NCBI RefSeq assembly: GCF_963676065.1
Contig: NZ_OY780933.1
Span: 4,048,501-4,112,500, forward strand
Direction of reading: 5' to 3'
Source of the DNA: Maridesulfovibrio sp.
GTDB taxonomy: Bacteria > Desulfobacterota > Desulfovibrionia > Desulfovibrionales > Desulfovibrionaceae
Length of the DNA stretch: 64,000 bases
Positions 1 through 8,582 of this stretch are shown piece after piece; the stretch's first letter is position 1, and each line of letters starts with the position of its first letter. Both the position numbers and the translations under genes were made by a program. The notes beneath the pieces are model-generated. The model was given only the letters and a program-made list of their open reading frames with translations, was not told the origin of the DNA and ran no database searches.

Positions 1-2
1 AG

Positions 3-515
3 ATGGGATGTCTGCGGGTCATTGCTGAAGACCTTGGACATATTACACCGGATGTAATCTGGCTTAAAGACCGCTTCCATCTGCCGGGTATGAACATCCT
101 CCAATTCTCATTCGGCGACGACATTGGTTATTGCGGCGATGCCCTGCATAATCACAAGAGAAATTCCGTTGTCTACACCGGAACTCATGACAACAACACC
201 AACAGGGGCTGGTTCCTTGATGATGCGGATGATGTCAGCCGCAAACACCTGCTTTCCTATCTGGGGCACAACTGGATCGACGATTCCAAAATATCATGGG
301 AGCTTATCCGCTTGCTTATGTCCAGTGTCGGTTGTCTATGCGTCATTCAGGCTCAGGACCTGCTAAGCCTTGATGGAAAGGCGCGTATGAACATTCCCGG
401 TGAAGCTGATGGAAACTGGGGCTGGAAGCTTACTCCAGGACAGCTCACTCCTCTAATCCGCGAAAAGCTCGGTGAAATGACTGAACTCTTTGGCAGAACC
501 AGTAAAATAGACTGA
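3..515 (+). CDS. malQ: 4-alpha-glucanotransferase, C-terminal part (5' truncated by window edge)
   Basis: Only the last 170 or so residues are inside the window; the open frame runs in from the left edge, so the ATG at 3 is not the real start. The fragment carries the IAEDLG motif and the following GMNILQF and THDNNTNRGWF segments typical of the end of the GH77 disproportionating-enzyme barrel. MalQ transfers alpha-1,4-glucan segments between maltodextrins in the cytoplasm, usually in glycogen turnover. The C-terminal residues (NIPGEADGNWGWK) are also conserved in the family. No partner glycogen gene is visible downstream. The assignment rests on these motifs. Confidence 0.88.
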   Translation: MGCLRVIAEDLGHITPDVIWLKDRFHLPGMNILQFSFGDDIGYCGDALHNHKRNSVVYTGTHDNNTNRGWFLDDADDVSRKHLLSYLGHNWIDDSKISWELIRLLMSSVGCLCVIQAQDLLSLDGKARMNIPGEADGNWGWKLTPGQLTPLIREKLGEMTELFGRTSKID

Positions 516-677
516 TTTTTAGTGCTGTAACCCTCTGCTACTGCGACACTTTTATAGTGTTATAAAATTGTAGCTACTCCGTAACCGGATTGTGTTTTTT
601 TCCCAGACAGGCGGACGTATAAGCCCAATAGTTAAAGGATTAATAATCAATTCCACACAAGAAGTCGGAGGTTTATT

Positions 678-1028
678 ATGAATTCTGCCCAAAGAACCAG
701 CATTAAAAGACACATCAACGAGAAACTCACTGAGCTAGTCGAACGTTGCCAGTCACGCGACACTGCGGTTGAAAGCTGTGCTGATGATAACGAGTACGCG
801 TCCCGCATCAGCGAACAGAAAATCAATCTTGCGCTGCATGTACGCGAGACCGAACTTATCACCGCACTTGAAGAAACTCTTGGCCGCGTAGAGCACTGGG
901 ATTTCGGCATTTGTGAAGACTGTGGTGAAGAGATCGCCATCGCCCGAATCAAGGCTAACCCGACCACCAGATTCTGCGTGTCCTGCCAGTCACGCTTGGA
1001 AGAAGATCAACTCGGACGCGTGGGCTAA
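678..1028 (+). CDS. DksA/TraR-family zinc-finger transcriptional regulator
   Basis: This 116-residue protein has a helical N-terminal half (about residues 1-70) and a C-terminal four-cysteine zinc finger, CEDCGEEI followed by CVSC, at about residues 78-105. That layout is the DksA/TraR fold, which reaches into the RNA polymerase secondary channel and modulates initiation, often with ppGpp. A strong ribosome site (CGGAGG) precedes the ATG by about 7 bases. It is shorter than E. coli DksA (about 150 residues), so it may be a DksA-like paralogue rather than DksA itself. It sits 44 bases upstream of a glycosyltransferase gene in the same direction and could be co-transcribed. Confidence 0.85.
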   Translation: MNSAQRTSIKRHINEKLTELVERCQSRDTAVESCADDNEYASRISEQKINLALHVRETELITALEETLGRVEHWDFGICEDCGEEIAIARIKANPTTRFCVSCQSRLEEDQLGRVG

Positions 1029-1071
1029 TTCCCCCTTTATCAGGCTTGAAAAAAAGGATAATTATCTATCC

Positions 1072-1761
1072 ATGCAATCAAGCTTGAAAATATCGGTCAT
1101 CATTCCTGTGTATGGTGAGGCGGGGTCAATTACCGCCTGCATCAAAAATGTACGGGAATGCTGCGGGGAAGATTGCGAAATCATCATCGTCGATGGTTCT
1201 GCTGACGGTTCAACCCTGTCCGCAGTGAAAGATGATGGGGTGATGCTTTTGTCATCACCTCCCGGGCGAGCGGTCCAGATGAACTACGGCGCGAAAAAAG
1301 CCTCTGGGAATATTCTACTATTTCTGCACGCCGACACAACTCTGCCGCCTGCAGCTGATTCCCTTATCCGCCGAGCCTTACTCGCTCCTTGCGCTTCTGC
1401 CGGAGCCTTTAAGCTAGGCTTCGATACTTCTGCGCGCTCCATGAAATTCATCGCCTGTATCGCTGATCTGCGGTGCAGAATTGAGCGGGTTCCATACGGT
1501 GACCAAGCTGTTTTTATTACCGGTAAAACTTTTGCGGAGGTCGGTGGTTTTCCTGAAATTCCTCTCATGGAAGACGTAGAACTATTCCGTAAAATCAAGA
1601 ATAAAAAGCTCGAAATCGTTGTCCTTAAAGAGTCCGTCACGACATCTGCCCGGCGTTATCAGGCTAAGGGGCCCCTGCGCTGCGCATTTATAAACACATG
1701 CCTGCGCATTCTGCATGTACTCGGGATTAGCCCGGAAACGTTAAGCAAATGGTATTATTAA
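1072..1761 (+). CDS. GT2-type glycosyltransferase, TIGR04283-like
   Basis: A 229-residue family 2 glycosyltransferase. It opens with SVIIPVYGEAG and has the nucleotide-sugar-binding DGSADGS and the FLHADTTLP segment with the catalytic-type Asp. The later FPEIPLMEDVELFRK segment is typical of the rSAM/selenodomain-associated transferase 2 (TIGR04283) family. The frame is open further upstream into the dksA-like gene, but homologues start just before the Rossmann strand, so the ATG at 1072 is preferred. The stop lies one base before the next gene, a TIGR04282-like partner, and the two families commonly sit together. The true substrate of this pair is not known. Confidence 0.8.
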   Translation: MQSSLKISVIIPVYGEAGSITACIKNVRECCGEDCEIIIVDGSADGSTLSAVKDDGVMLLSSPPGRAVQMNYGAKKASGNILLFLHADTTLPPAADSLIRRALLAPCASAGAFKLGFDTSARSMKFIACIADLRCRIERVPYGDQAVFITGKTFAEVGGFPEIPLMEDVELFRKIKNKKLEIVVLKESVTTSARRYQAKGPLRCAFINTCLRILHVLGISPETLSKWYY

Positions 1762-1762
1762 G

Positions 1763-2440
1763 ATGGTTACCATGAGCAACGTAGTAATAACATTCGTAAA
1801 ATATCCCGAAGCAGGCATGGTTAAGACGCGGCTCGGAGAAAAATTGGGATACGATGCAGCAGCGAAACTATACTCTGCATTTGTCCGCGATATGCTGCAT
1901 AACTTTGCAGCCAAAGGAATAGCGCCCCTCATTGCTTATGATCCCTTCAGGACGGAAGCTGAATACCGAAAATGGCTGGGCGAACACAATTACTTACCGC
2001 AACAGGGCAGCGATCTCGGGGAAAGAATGTATAACGCTTTGCGATCTGCATTTGTCCGCGGGTTCGATTCATGCGTCCTGACCGGTAGCGACCTGCCGGA
2101 CCTTGACCCTGAGTATCTCCTGCAAGCCGCACATTACCTAAAAGAAACCCCCGCCTGCATCGGAACTGCAAGTGACGGGGGCTATTACCTGATCGGTTTT
2201 CAAAAAAAATCATTAACTGATTCCATCTTCAAAAATATGGAATGGAGCACAAAAAAAGTATTTGCTTCGACAATATCACGTTTAAAAAGAAAAGGCATAA
2301 CGCCGAAGCTGCTGCCGGAACATCAGGATATAGATACGATTGCCGACCTAACACTACTGCATGAAAATCCCGCAATCCCGAAATTATGTCCGGAAACCGC
2401 AGCCGTTTTAAAAAAGGTATTCCCGGAAAGTTCCGTATAA
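1763..2440 (+). CDS. TIGR04282-family transferase (DUF2064)
   Basis: A 225-residue protein with the family signature FVKYPEAGMVKTRLG near the N-terminus, resembling the nucleotide-binding loop of nucleotidyltransferases. GSDLPDL in the middle and ASDGGYYLIGF follow, both typical of DUF2064 (rSAM/selenodomain-associated transferase 1). A second ATG at 1772 would give a protein starting MSNVVITF, and either start is possible. It follows the GT2 gene by one base, indicating translational coupling. Members are often annotated as arsenosugar-biosynthesis glycosyltransferases, but nothing else in this window supports that pathway. Confidence 0.8.
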   Translation: MVTMSNVVITFVKYPEAGMVKTRLGEKLGYDAAAKLYSAFVRDMLHNFAAKGIAPLIAYDPFRTEAEYRKWLGEHNYLPQQGSDLGERMYNALRSAFVRGFDSCVLTGSDLPDLDPEYLLQAAHYLKETPACIGTASDGGYYLIGFQKKSLTDSIFKNMEWSTKKVFASTISRLKRKGITPKLLPEHQDIDTIADLTLLHENPAIPKLCPETAAVLKKVFPESSV

Positions 2441-2466
2441 AAATACGGAATCGGACCTGAAATAGA

Positions 2467-2724
2467 TTAATATTCGACGATATTAAGTTTATCTTCAGCG
2501 CTGCTTTTGCGACGCGTAAAGCGCAGACGGTCACAGCCAAGATCATCTATGACTTCAATATTCCAATTTCCGCCGGTACCGAATCCGCTAAGAATTTCCT
2601 GACGAATGCCGAGCCGGATCTGAAATTCAACCACAGGATTTGACGTGGTATCAAGATGGTTAACGATAAGGGGCACCAGCCCGCAGGTTACGCCTTTAAG
2701 ATCTACAAATTTACTGTTGTCCAT
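2467..2724 (-). CDS. TusA-like small protein downstream of mnmE
   Basis: An 85-residue protein starting MDNSKFVDLKGVTCGLVP. The ATG is one base past the mnmE stop, so the two are probably translationally coupled. The DLKGVTC segment, the helix after it and the spacing to a final beta strand (CDRLRFTRR) resemble the TusA/SirA sulfur-carrier fold, whose motif is usually RGLxCPxP. The cysteine is kept but the first proline is replaced (CGLVP). TusA relays sulfur for 2-thiolation of U34 in the same tRNAs that MnmE modifies, so the neighbourhood fits. The family call is by eye and could be wrong; the alternative is an uncharacterised conserved protein. Confidence 0.5.
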   Translation of the reverse strand: MDNSKFVDLKGVTCGLVPLIVNHLDTTSNPVVEFQIRLGIRQEILSGFGTGGNWNIEVIDDLGCDRLRFTRRKSSAEDKLNIVEY

Positions 2725-2725
2725 T

Positions 2726-4111
2726 TTATTTTCCAACGCAAAAATTTTCAAAGATTGAATTCAATACCTCTTGCGGCGTAATCTCTCCGGTTATCTCGGA
2801 AAGTGCGCTGCATGCAGACTCAAGCCTAACGCCCAGCAGATCGTACGGCACCTGCATTTTTATATCTGTCAGAAGTTCATCAAGCTCCGCATGAGCTTTT
2901 TTCAAAGTTGCGGCCTGACGGGAATTAGGCACTAACTCATCCGGGTCCGGTTCACCGGATTCTTTGAGAATACGCTCACGGATAAGCTCAGCCAAACGCT
3001 CAATACCCTGACCCTTTTTAGCCGAAATTTCAACAACATCATATCCGGCAGCACGCATCGTATCAGCAGGAGACGGAACAGCCTGTTCGAGATCGGATTT
3101 GTTAATCACAGCAAGACATTTCTCCTGCGCATCGGCAAACTGAGGATCGACATCATCAAGGGTAAATGGCTTGGAACCGTCAATAATCAGCAACACAAGA
3201 TCAGCCTGTGAGGCAAGGTCTCGGCCCATGTCCAAGCCTGCCAGTTCCACGGCATCGTCTGTTTCGCGCAATCCGGCAGTATCTACAACCCGAACCTGCA
3301 AGCCTTCGAGATTGAGGGTTTCCTCAATAAAATCGCGGGTAGTACCGGGAATATCGGTCACTATAGCCCGGTTACGGCCCAAAAGAGCGTTAAGCAGACT
3401 GGATTTACCGGCATTTACCATACCGGAAAGTACCGCCAGACCACCCTCACGCCAAGCTTTGGTCCGCTCTACTCCGGACAGAATTTCAGAAATATTTTTT
3501 GCCGCATCTTCCACTTCGGAATGCATTTGTTCAAGCGGCAGGCACTCCAGCTCGTCTTCAGGAAAATCAACTGCAACGCAAAGCTGAGCCCGAAGTTCTT
3601 CCAACCGTAGCCGCAATCCATTGATACGTTCACCCAACACACCGGAAAGTTTTACCTTCGCAAGTTGAGCCGCACCGCGTGAAGGGGCATGAATCATCTC
3701 AGCTACGGCTTCAGCCTGAGTGAGATCCATACGTCCATTAAGGAAGGCGCGTAAGGTGAATTCTCCGGCGTTGGCTATGCGTGCTCCCTTGGCAAGAACT
3801 TCGCCCAGAACAGCGCTGAGGATAGCCCTTCCGCCATGGCAATTGAGTTCCACAGTATCTTCCCCGGTGTAAGAATTAGGGCCGGGCATAAACACAGCGA
3901 GCACATCATCTATTTCTACCGATTCTGCATCTACAATGGTTCCGTAATGCATTGTATAGGGCTTGAACCCTGAAAAAGATTCCTTGGCCGGGCGAAAAAT
4001 GTCATTGGCGATGGACAAAGATTTTTCACCGCTGATCCTGATTATTCCGACCCCGCCGTCTCCCGGAGGAGTCGCAACTGCGGTAATCGTTCCGGTGGAA
4101 GTGATAGACAT
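2726..4111 (-). CDS. mnmE: tRNA modification GTPase MnmE (TrmE)
   Basis: A 461-residue protein with full family architecture. The N-terminal tetrahydrofolate-binding domain starts TGTITAVATPPGDGGVGIIRISG. A helical domain is interrupted by a G domain carrying G1 (GMVNAGKSS), G2 (TDIPGTTRD), G3 (DTAGL) and G4 (NKSD). The protein ends in the diagnostic FCVGK tail with its conserved cysteine. With MnmG it installs the 5-carboxymethylaminomethyl group on U34 of certain tRNAs in the cytoplasm. An AGGGAG ribosome site precedes the ATG. It closes the rpmH-rnpA-yidD-yidC-jag-mnmE run that is conserved in many bacteria. Confidence 0.97.
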   Translation of the reverse strand: MSITSTGTITAVATPPGDGGVGIIRISGEKSLSIANDIFRPAKESFSGFKPYTMHYGTIVDAESVEIDDVLAVFMPGPNSYTGEDTVELNCHGGRAILSAVLGEVLAKGARIANAGEFTLRAFLNGRMDLTQAEAVAEMIHAPSRGAAQLAKVKLSGVLGERINGLRLRLEELRAQLCVAVDFPEDELECLPLEQMHSEVEDAAKNISEILSGVERTKAWREGGLAVLSGMVNAGKSSLLNALLGRNRAIVTDIPGTTRDFIEETLNLEGLQVRVVDTAGLRETDDAVELAGLDMGRDLASQADLVLLIIDGSKPFTLDDVDPQFADAQEKCLAVINKSDLEQAVPSPADTMRAAGYDVVEISAKKGQGIERLAELIRERILKESGEPDPDELVPNSRQAATLKKAHAELDELLTDIKMQVPYDLLGVRLESACSALSEITGEITPQEVLNSIFENFCVGK

Positions 4112-4136
4112 AGCAATTATCTCCCTAAAAAAAGGA

Positions 4137-4170
4137 TAAACCCCGCAGACTCAGGTCCACGGGGTTTTCA
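4137..4170 (-). terminator. possible terminator after jag
   Basis: An inverted repeat (AAACCCCG with CGGGGTTT, loop about 14 bases) lies between jag and mnmE. Reading the minus strand it is followed after a short gap by a run of seven T. A second perfect 7-bp inverted repeat (CCGAATC/GATTCGG) occurs at 4275-4293. It could be an attenuator between jag and mnmE rather than a full stop. Confidence 0.4.
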
Positions 4171-4333
4171 TAATCTTAATTCACCGCTCCTGAATGGGCG
4201 AAAAACCGGATGCGCTATACGCTTTACCAGAGAATTTCACCTACTGCGGCCAAAGGAGTTATCCCCTTCGGAATCCGAATCCGGTAGATTCGGTTCAGCT
4301 TAAACAGGATAATAGTAATTTCGATCCTGAAAA

Positions 4334-5764
4334 TTAAAAACGGTTGTAGCGCTCACTATTGTAGTTCGGGCTATTACCATCTTTATTACGGTCATTACGG
4401 CGATTATTATTGTAGCGTGACTGACGATTTCCGTAATTGTTATCCTGCTGGTAACCATTACCGTAATTATCGCCGAAAAGGCCCGGACGATTGAATTCTT
4501 CGCGGTTGCCGAAGTTTTCATCGCGGTTCCGGTTGTTTAAATTATCGTTACGCTCGTTGCCGCGGCCGCGTGGACTTTCGGTGCGCTCCGTACGCTCATT
4601 GCGACGGCCTCGATAATTGTCAGTACGTTCGTTGCGATCACGACGTCCCCTGCTGCGGTCATTGCTACGGTCATTGCTGCGGGAGTCATAACGATCATTT
4701 CCGCCACGATTGTAATTATCGTTGCGTCTACCGCCACCACTGCCACGACTGCGACGGGGCAGGATCAGGACACGCTTCATCGGTCCGTCACCCTTGCTGC
4801 GAGTGTTGACATGTTTATCTTCCTGAAGAGCCATGTGAACGACTCTACGGTGATAAGAGCTTAAAGGCTTGGTAGACTGAACTCGACCGGTATGCATGGC
4901 CTTATCGGCAAGATGCCAGGCCAGCTGACGAAGTTTTTCATCCTGACGCTCACGGTAGTCGCCGGTATCAATCTGAACACGCACAGAAGTCTGCAATTTC
5001 TTGGAGACCATACGGTTGCAGAGGTATTGCAGGGAAGAGAGTGTCTGTCCCTCGCGACCGATAATCAAACCGGAATTTTCTTCGTCATTAACCAGAACAT
5101 TAACACGGTCTTCGCCCACTTCTATTTCGAGATTGGGTTTGTCCTGAATGATCGGCTCAATCATCATCTCGAGCGCTTCACGAACAGCGGCGGCGATATC
5201 TTCAGGATCACCCTCCATTATGCTGCGCGGTTCGCGGCGTTCTTCACGGCGTTCTTCGCGGCGTTCACTCTGCTCTTGTGATTCTGCCGGAGTATCTTCA
5301 GCAGTTTCAGTGACAGCAGGTACGGAGCTTTCTTCCCTGACAGCTACTTCGCTTTCAGGCTTAACAGCAACCTTGCCTTCTTCCTTCACCGCAACTTCAG
5401 CCTCAGGCTTTACAGCGGGCACTTCAGGCTCGGTACGAGAAACGGGAGCGGTGTCTTCTTTAGCAACGGGAGCGCGTTCTTCCCTGCGCCGATCAGATCT
5501 TGGCGCTCTCTGTTCGGGCTGCTCTCTGCGCTGCTGACGTCCTCTTCCTCTTCTTGAATCATCGCTTGCTGCAGAGCGGTTTTCACCACCTCTGGGACGA
5601 GCTTTGACTTTAGCATTTTTCTTACCCACCAGACCGAAAACGCCGGTGGACCCACCACTGAGAATCTCAATTTCAAGTTTGTCGCGATTCAGACTAAAAT
5701 GATCACAGGCATTATTAATCGCCTCGTCCAAATTCTTCCCCTGGAATTCCATGAATTCGCTCAT
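4334..5764 (-). CDS. jag: Jag/KhpB RNA-binding protein with long Arg/Asn/Gly-rich tail
   Basis: A 476-residue protein. Residues 1-60 form the Jag-N domain (MEFQGKNLDEAI and VFGLVGKK). About 65-190 is a charged linker with repeated E/V/K and ERREERRE segments. About 195-280 is a KH domain with a GLIIGREGQTL loop, and about 285-345 an R3H domain (SSYHRRVVHMAL, then NTRSKGDGPMKRVLI). Residues 345-476 form a low-complexity tail of RGG, NDR and NYN repeats. KhpB with KhpA is a global RNA chaperone in other bacteria. The ribosome site is AGGAGA. The tail is much longer than in Firmicutes Jag and resembles eukaryotic RGG tails; it is probably disordered and RNA-binding (inference). Confidence 0.92.
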   Translation of the reverse strand: MSEFMEFQGKNLDEAINNACDHFSLNRDKLEIEILSGGSTGVFGLVGKKNAKVKARPRGGENRSAASDDSRRGRGRQQRREQPEQRAPRSDRRREERAPVAKEDTAPVSRTEPEVPAVKPEAEVAVKEEGKVAVKPESEVAVREESSVPAVTETAEDTPAESQEQSERREERREERREPRSIMEGDPEDIAAAVREALEMMIEPIIQDKPNLEIEVGEDRVNVLVNDEENSGLIIGREGQTLSSLQYLCNRMVSKKLQTSVRVQIDTGDYRERQDEKLRQLAWHLADKAMHTGRVQSTKPLSSYHRRVVHMALQEDKHVNTRSKGDGPMKRVLILPRRSRGSGGGRRNDNYNRGGNDRYDSRSNDRSNDRSRGRRDRNERTDNYRGRRNERTERTESPRGRGNERNDNLNNRNRDENFGNREEFNRPGLFGDNYGNGYQQDNNYGNRQSRYNNNRRNDRNKDGNSPNYNSERYNRF

Positions 5765-5815
5765 TCTATCTCCTGATTGTTCTTCACTCCATTAAATCCG
5801 ATCAACTTTTGCGTT

Positions 5816-7432
5816 CTAATTCTTAACCTTGCGAATCATCATCCACTGCTGCGCAATTGAAAGTATGTTGTTGACCATCCAGTACACAACCAACCCGGCG
5901 GGAAAGTTGAGGAACATAAAGGTGAATACGAGGGGCAGAAACATCATCAGCTTCTGCTGTGTCGGGTCACCTGCGGAGGGGGTCATCTTCTGCTGCAGGA
6001 ACATGGTCGCACCCATCACGATAGGAGTGATGTAAAGCGGATCTTTTGCCGAAAGGTCGGCGAGCCAGACAATATCAGTAAAAGGCAGATAATGGATAAA
6101 ATCAGCATGCCTGAGGGCTACTGTTCCCATCAGTGCCTTGTACAGTCCGAAGAAAACCGGAATCTGCAGCAGCATCGGCAGACAACCTCCGGCCGGGTTG
6201 ACATTATATGTCTTGTAAAGCTGCATCATCTCTTTGTTCAGAGCTTCCTTGTCATCGCCGTACTTTTCGCGAAGCTTGGCCATCATGGGCTGCAGACGTT
6301 TCATCTGCTCCATGGACTTGTAACTCTTGTGAGACAGAGGCCAGAAAAGAAGCTTGATACCGATGGTCAGCAGAATGATCGCAATGCCGTAGTTATGGGT
6401 GAACTGATGAAACCACTCCAGAGCTACAACAAGAGGCTTGGCGATTATATCGAACCAGCCGAAGTTAACTGCCTTGGAGAGTTCTCCGGGCACTTTAGCC
6501 ATCAACTGCGCATCCATGGGACCAAAATAATAAGAACAGGTCAACTTGCGTTCGATGTCTTTATCAAAGGAAACATTCTGCTCAGCAGCAATGCGGAAAA
6601 TATCATCCTGCAATTTACCCTTCATAGTAACTGAATCAGAACCGGGCACAAGAGCGAGGATAAAATAGTTAGAATCAATAGCGGCCCAATGGATCTGACC
6701 GGATTCGCTGACACCTTTTTCAGCAAGGTCATCACGATCTTTTTCTTCGCCCAGACCTTCAGCATTAAACCATGCGATTCTGGTCGGGTTGTAGCGGTCA
6801 TCCGCTGCGGTCAGGCTTTTGGTCGCAGTTGTGAAAGCAACGCGTCCAACTCCGCTGGGATTGGATTTATTGATAACCCTCATATCTTCATCAATGAGGT
6901 AGTTATCCGCATGAAAAGTAAGTCTGCGCTCTATACGGAACCCTTCGACGTCTCCGCGAAAAGTAAGTGTACCAAGCTTGTTGCCGTCGAGATTGAGGTT
7001 TGAACCTTCGTAACCCCAGACCCCGTTGGCCCAAGTGGGAATCCCGTTCAGGATAACTCCCATGGGAGCTTTATCGAGTGCGTTGGTGCCGACCATGTCA
7101 ACATCCGGAGAATCATGAGCGATGGTCGCTTTAAATTTTTTGAGCTTGAAACTTTCGAGAAGGCCGCCCTGTGAGTTGATCACTGCGGAATAGAAAGGAG
7201 TTTCAACGGTGAGTTTTGTTCCTTTGGCGGAAACAATGGCACTTGCGGAAGCGGGATCGGGAAGTTGGTTTGAAACAGGTTCGGCAACTTTGGACTCTAC
7301 GGCCTGATCCTGTTGTGTGGTTTGCTCCTGTTTGACAGGGGCGGGCTGCTGCTGTGGCGGAAAGAGGAACTGCCAGCCGAGAAGTACTACAAACGATAAG
7401 GCTACAGCCAAAATAACGCGTTTATTATCCAT
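5816..7432 (-). CDS. yidC: membrane protein insertase YidC
   Basis: A 538-residue YidC of the Gram-negative type. An N-terminal membrane segment (RVILAVALSFVVLLGW) is followed by a P/Q-rich linker and a large periplasmic P1 domain to about residue 335. The five-helix insertase core follows, with the charged cytoplasmic loop MKRLQPMMAKLREKYGDD and QIPVFFGLYKAL. The protein inserts and folds inner-membrane proteins, alone or with SecYEG. An in-frame GTG at 7447 would add five residues; the ATG at 7432 matches the usual MDNKR-type beginning and is preferred. It lies immediately downstream of yidD. Confidence 0.97.
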   Translation of the reverse strand: MDNKRVILAVALSFVVLLGWQFLFPPQQQPAPVKQEQTTQQDQAVESKVAEPVSNQLPDPASASAIVSAKGTKLTVETPFYSAVINSQGGLLESFKLKKFKATIAHDSPDVDMVGTNALDKAPMGVILNGIPTWANGVWGYEGSNLNLDGNKLGTLTFRGDVEGFRIERRLTFHADNYLIDEDMRVINKSNPSGVGRVAFTTATKSLTAADDRYNPTRIAWFNAEGLGEEKDRDDLAEKGVSESGQIHWAAIDSNYFILALVPGSDSVTMKGKLQDDIFRIAAEQNVSFDKDIERKLTCSYYFGPMDAQLMAKVPGELSKAVNFGWFDIIAKPLVVALEWFHQFTHNYGIAIILLTIGIKLLFWPLSHKSYKSMEQMKRLQPMMAKLREKYGDDKEALNKEMMQLYKTYNVNPAGGCLPMLLQIPVFFGLYKALMGTVALRHADFIHYLPFTDIVWLADLSAKDPLYITPIVMGATMFLQQKMTPSAGDPTQQKLMMFLPLVFTFMFLNFPAGLVVYWMVNNILSIAQQWMMIRKVKN

Positions 7433-7461
7433 GTCTTTTTTTCTCACTAAAAATTTGTCCC

Positions 7462-7725
7462 TCAGATCAAATCGGGACTACGCGGTGAAATTTTTTTATG
7501 GGCGGGAACGGGATCATATCCACCCTTGCATAGCGGATTACAACGCACCAGACGCCACAATGCATAGCCCCCCCCTCTAAACACTCCATGAAGGGATATA
7601 GCCTCGATGGCGTATTGCGAGCAGGTAGGATGAAAGCGGCAACACCCCGGAAACAACGGGGATATATACTTCTGATAAAAGCGTATCGGATAAAGAAACA
7701 GAGTCCGCATTCCCTGATTTCTCAC
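7462..7725 (-). CDS. yidD: membrane protein insertion efficiency factor YidD
   Basis: An 87-residue protein with the family core [14 protein letters not shown], then [16 protein letters not shown] and a third cysteine segment ([14 protein letters not shown]). YidD is a small membrane-associated protein that helps YidC-dependent insertion. The GTG at 7725 overlaps the rnpA stop (TAGTG) and has a G-rich ribosome site; an internal ATG at 7710 would give the more usual length. Its position between rnpA and yidC is the standard bacterial arrangement. Confidence 0.93.
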   Translation of the reverse strand: MRNQGMRTLFLYPIRFYQKYISPLFPGCCRFHPTCSQYAIEAISLHGVFRGGGYALWRLVRCNPLCKGGYDPVPAHKKISPRSPDLI

Positions 7726-8099
7726 TATTCCCCCGCAGTAAAAAGCTTGTTAATCTTTCCAATAACCGGGAGAAGTTCTTTTTCGACAAGGTCATAGGTA
7801 ATGTCCCTGCCGTTCAGAACACGCTTGGGGACAACAATAATGTCCGCACGTACCTGAAAGTTTTCCTGATTAAGCCTGAAGAAACTGCGCAGAACCCTTT
7901 TAATTCGGTTTCTTACAACTGCCGGTCCTTTTTTTCTGCTCACGGTAAGGCCCAAACGAACCCCGCCAGGGCCGCTACCATGACACAGCACAAAGAGTAT
8001 AAAACTCCTTGTGAAGAGCTTTTTTCCCTGCTCGTAGCAGAGATCAAATTCAGGCTTCCTAAGGAGCTTGTGCTCCTTTGTCCAACTTAAACGGCTAAT
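7725..8099 (-). CDS. rnpA: ribonuclease P protein component, non-canonical start
   Basis: The conserved RnpA body is clear: [18 protein letters not shown], then [23 protein letters not shown] (given in part), with the RNR signature at the RNA-binding face. The protein processes the 5' ends of tRNAs together with the RNase P RNA. No ATG, GTG or TTG exists in this frame between an upstream in-frame stop and the conserved N-terminus. The only start-like codon is ATT at 8099-8097, inside the end of rpmH, about 8 bases after an AAAGGG that could serve as ribosome site. A GTG at 7991 would remove the first third of the fold. The ATT start is therefore my choice but is uncertain. Confidence 0.8.
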   Translation of the reverse strand: MSRLSWTKEHKLLRKPEFDLCYEQGKKLFTRSFILFVLCHGSGPGGVRLGLTVSRKKGPAVVRNRIKRVLRSFFRLNQENFQVRADIIVVPKRVLNGRDITYDLVEKELLPVIGKINKLFTAGE

Positions 8100-8221
8100 C
8101 TTTTACGACCCTTTGCACGACGTCTTGCGATAACAGCACGACCGTTTTTGCTGCGAGAGCGAACGAGAAAACCGTGAGTCCTTTTTCTTCTACATTTACT
8201 TGGCTGGTAAGTTCTTTTCAT
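8087..8221 (-). CDS. rpmH: 50S ribosomal protein L34
   Basis: A 44-residue very basic protein starting [20 protein letters not shown] and ending KGRKRLAV, which is the L34 sequence almost throughout. The ATG is preceded by GGAG at 8-base spacing. Its last 13 bases overlap the proposed ATT start of rnpA. L34 is a component of the large ribosomal subunit, and rpmH-rnpA is one of the best conserved gene pairs in bacteria. No dnaA gene is seen upstream; the divergent neighbour is a LUD protein. Confidence 0.96.
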   Translation of the reverse strand: MKRTYQPSKCRRKRTHGFLVRSRSKNGRAVIARRRAKGRKRLAV

Positions 8222-8582
8222 GTTTATTTCTCCAAAAATTAATAACGTTATAAAACCGGACAACAAATTCCAGCTACGAGGAACGGGAACATATATCCCT
8301 AACTTTAGGTATCGTCAAGAAATGTTTTCACAGTGCACATGCAGCTAAGTTCTTTTAATCTTACTCTGAATATTCTATGCTGCTTCAAACGAAAACAAGT
8401 CCGCATACCCCGATGAGGGCATGCTGTCAAAGTGAATTCATACATAATGCTGACGTGAATCTTTGGTTAATGTCCTAAATGCATATCACGTACGCATTTT
8501 TTTTTCACCGCTTTTTTCAAATTTTAAGCGTTTTTTTAACCGCCATGCAATCTCGGTATGAAACAAAACAAAGGAGTTACAA
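8222..8582. other. intergenic region between rpmH and the LUD gene
   Basis: About 360 bases between divergent genes. It must hold the promoter of the rpmH operon and that of the LUD gene. Near 8508-8537 a hairpin (CGCTT with AAGCG, AT-rich loop) followed by seven T resembles a plus-strand terminator just before the LUD gene. No DnaA-box cluster or RNA gene was recognised. Confidence 0.5.

Noticed and set aside
4570..4809. Cys/His-rich plus-strand frame that looks like a metal-binding protein
   Set aside because: It is the reverse of the RGG/Asn-rich tail of jag; the composition is a consequence of that repeat.
8222..8582. Possible replication origin next to rpmH
   Set aside because: No dnaA gene, no cluster of DnaA boxes and no AT-rich repeats of the right kind were seen.
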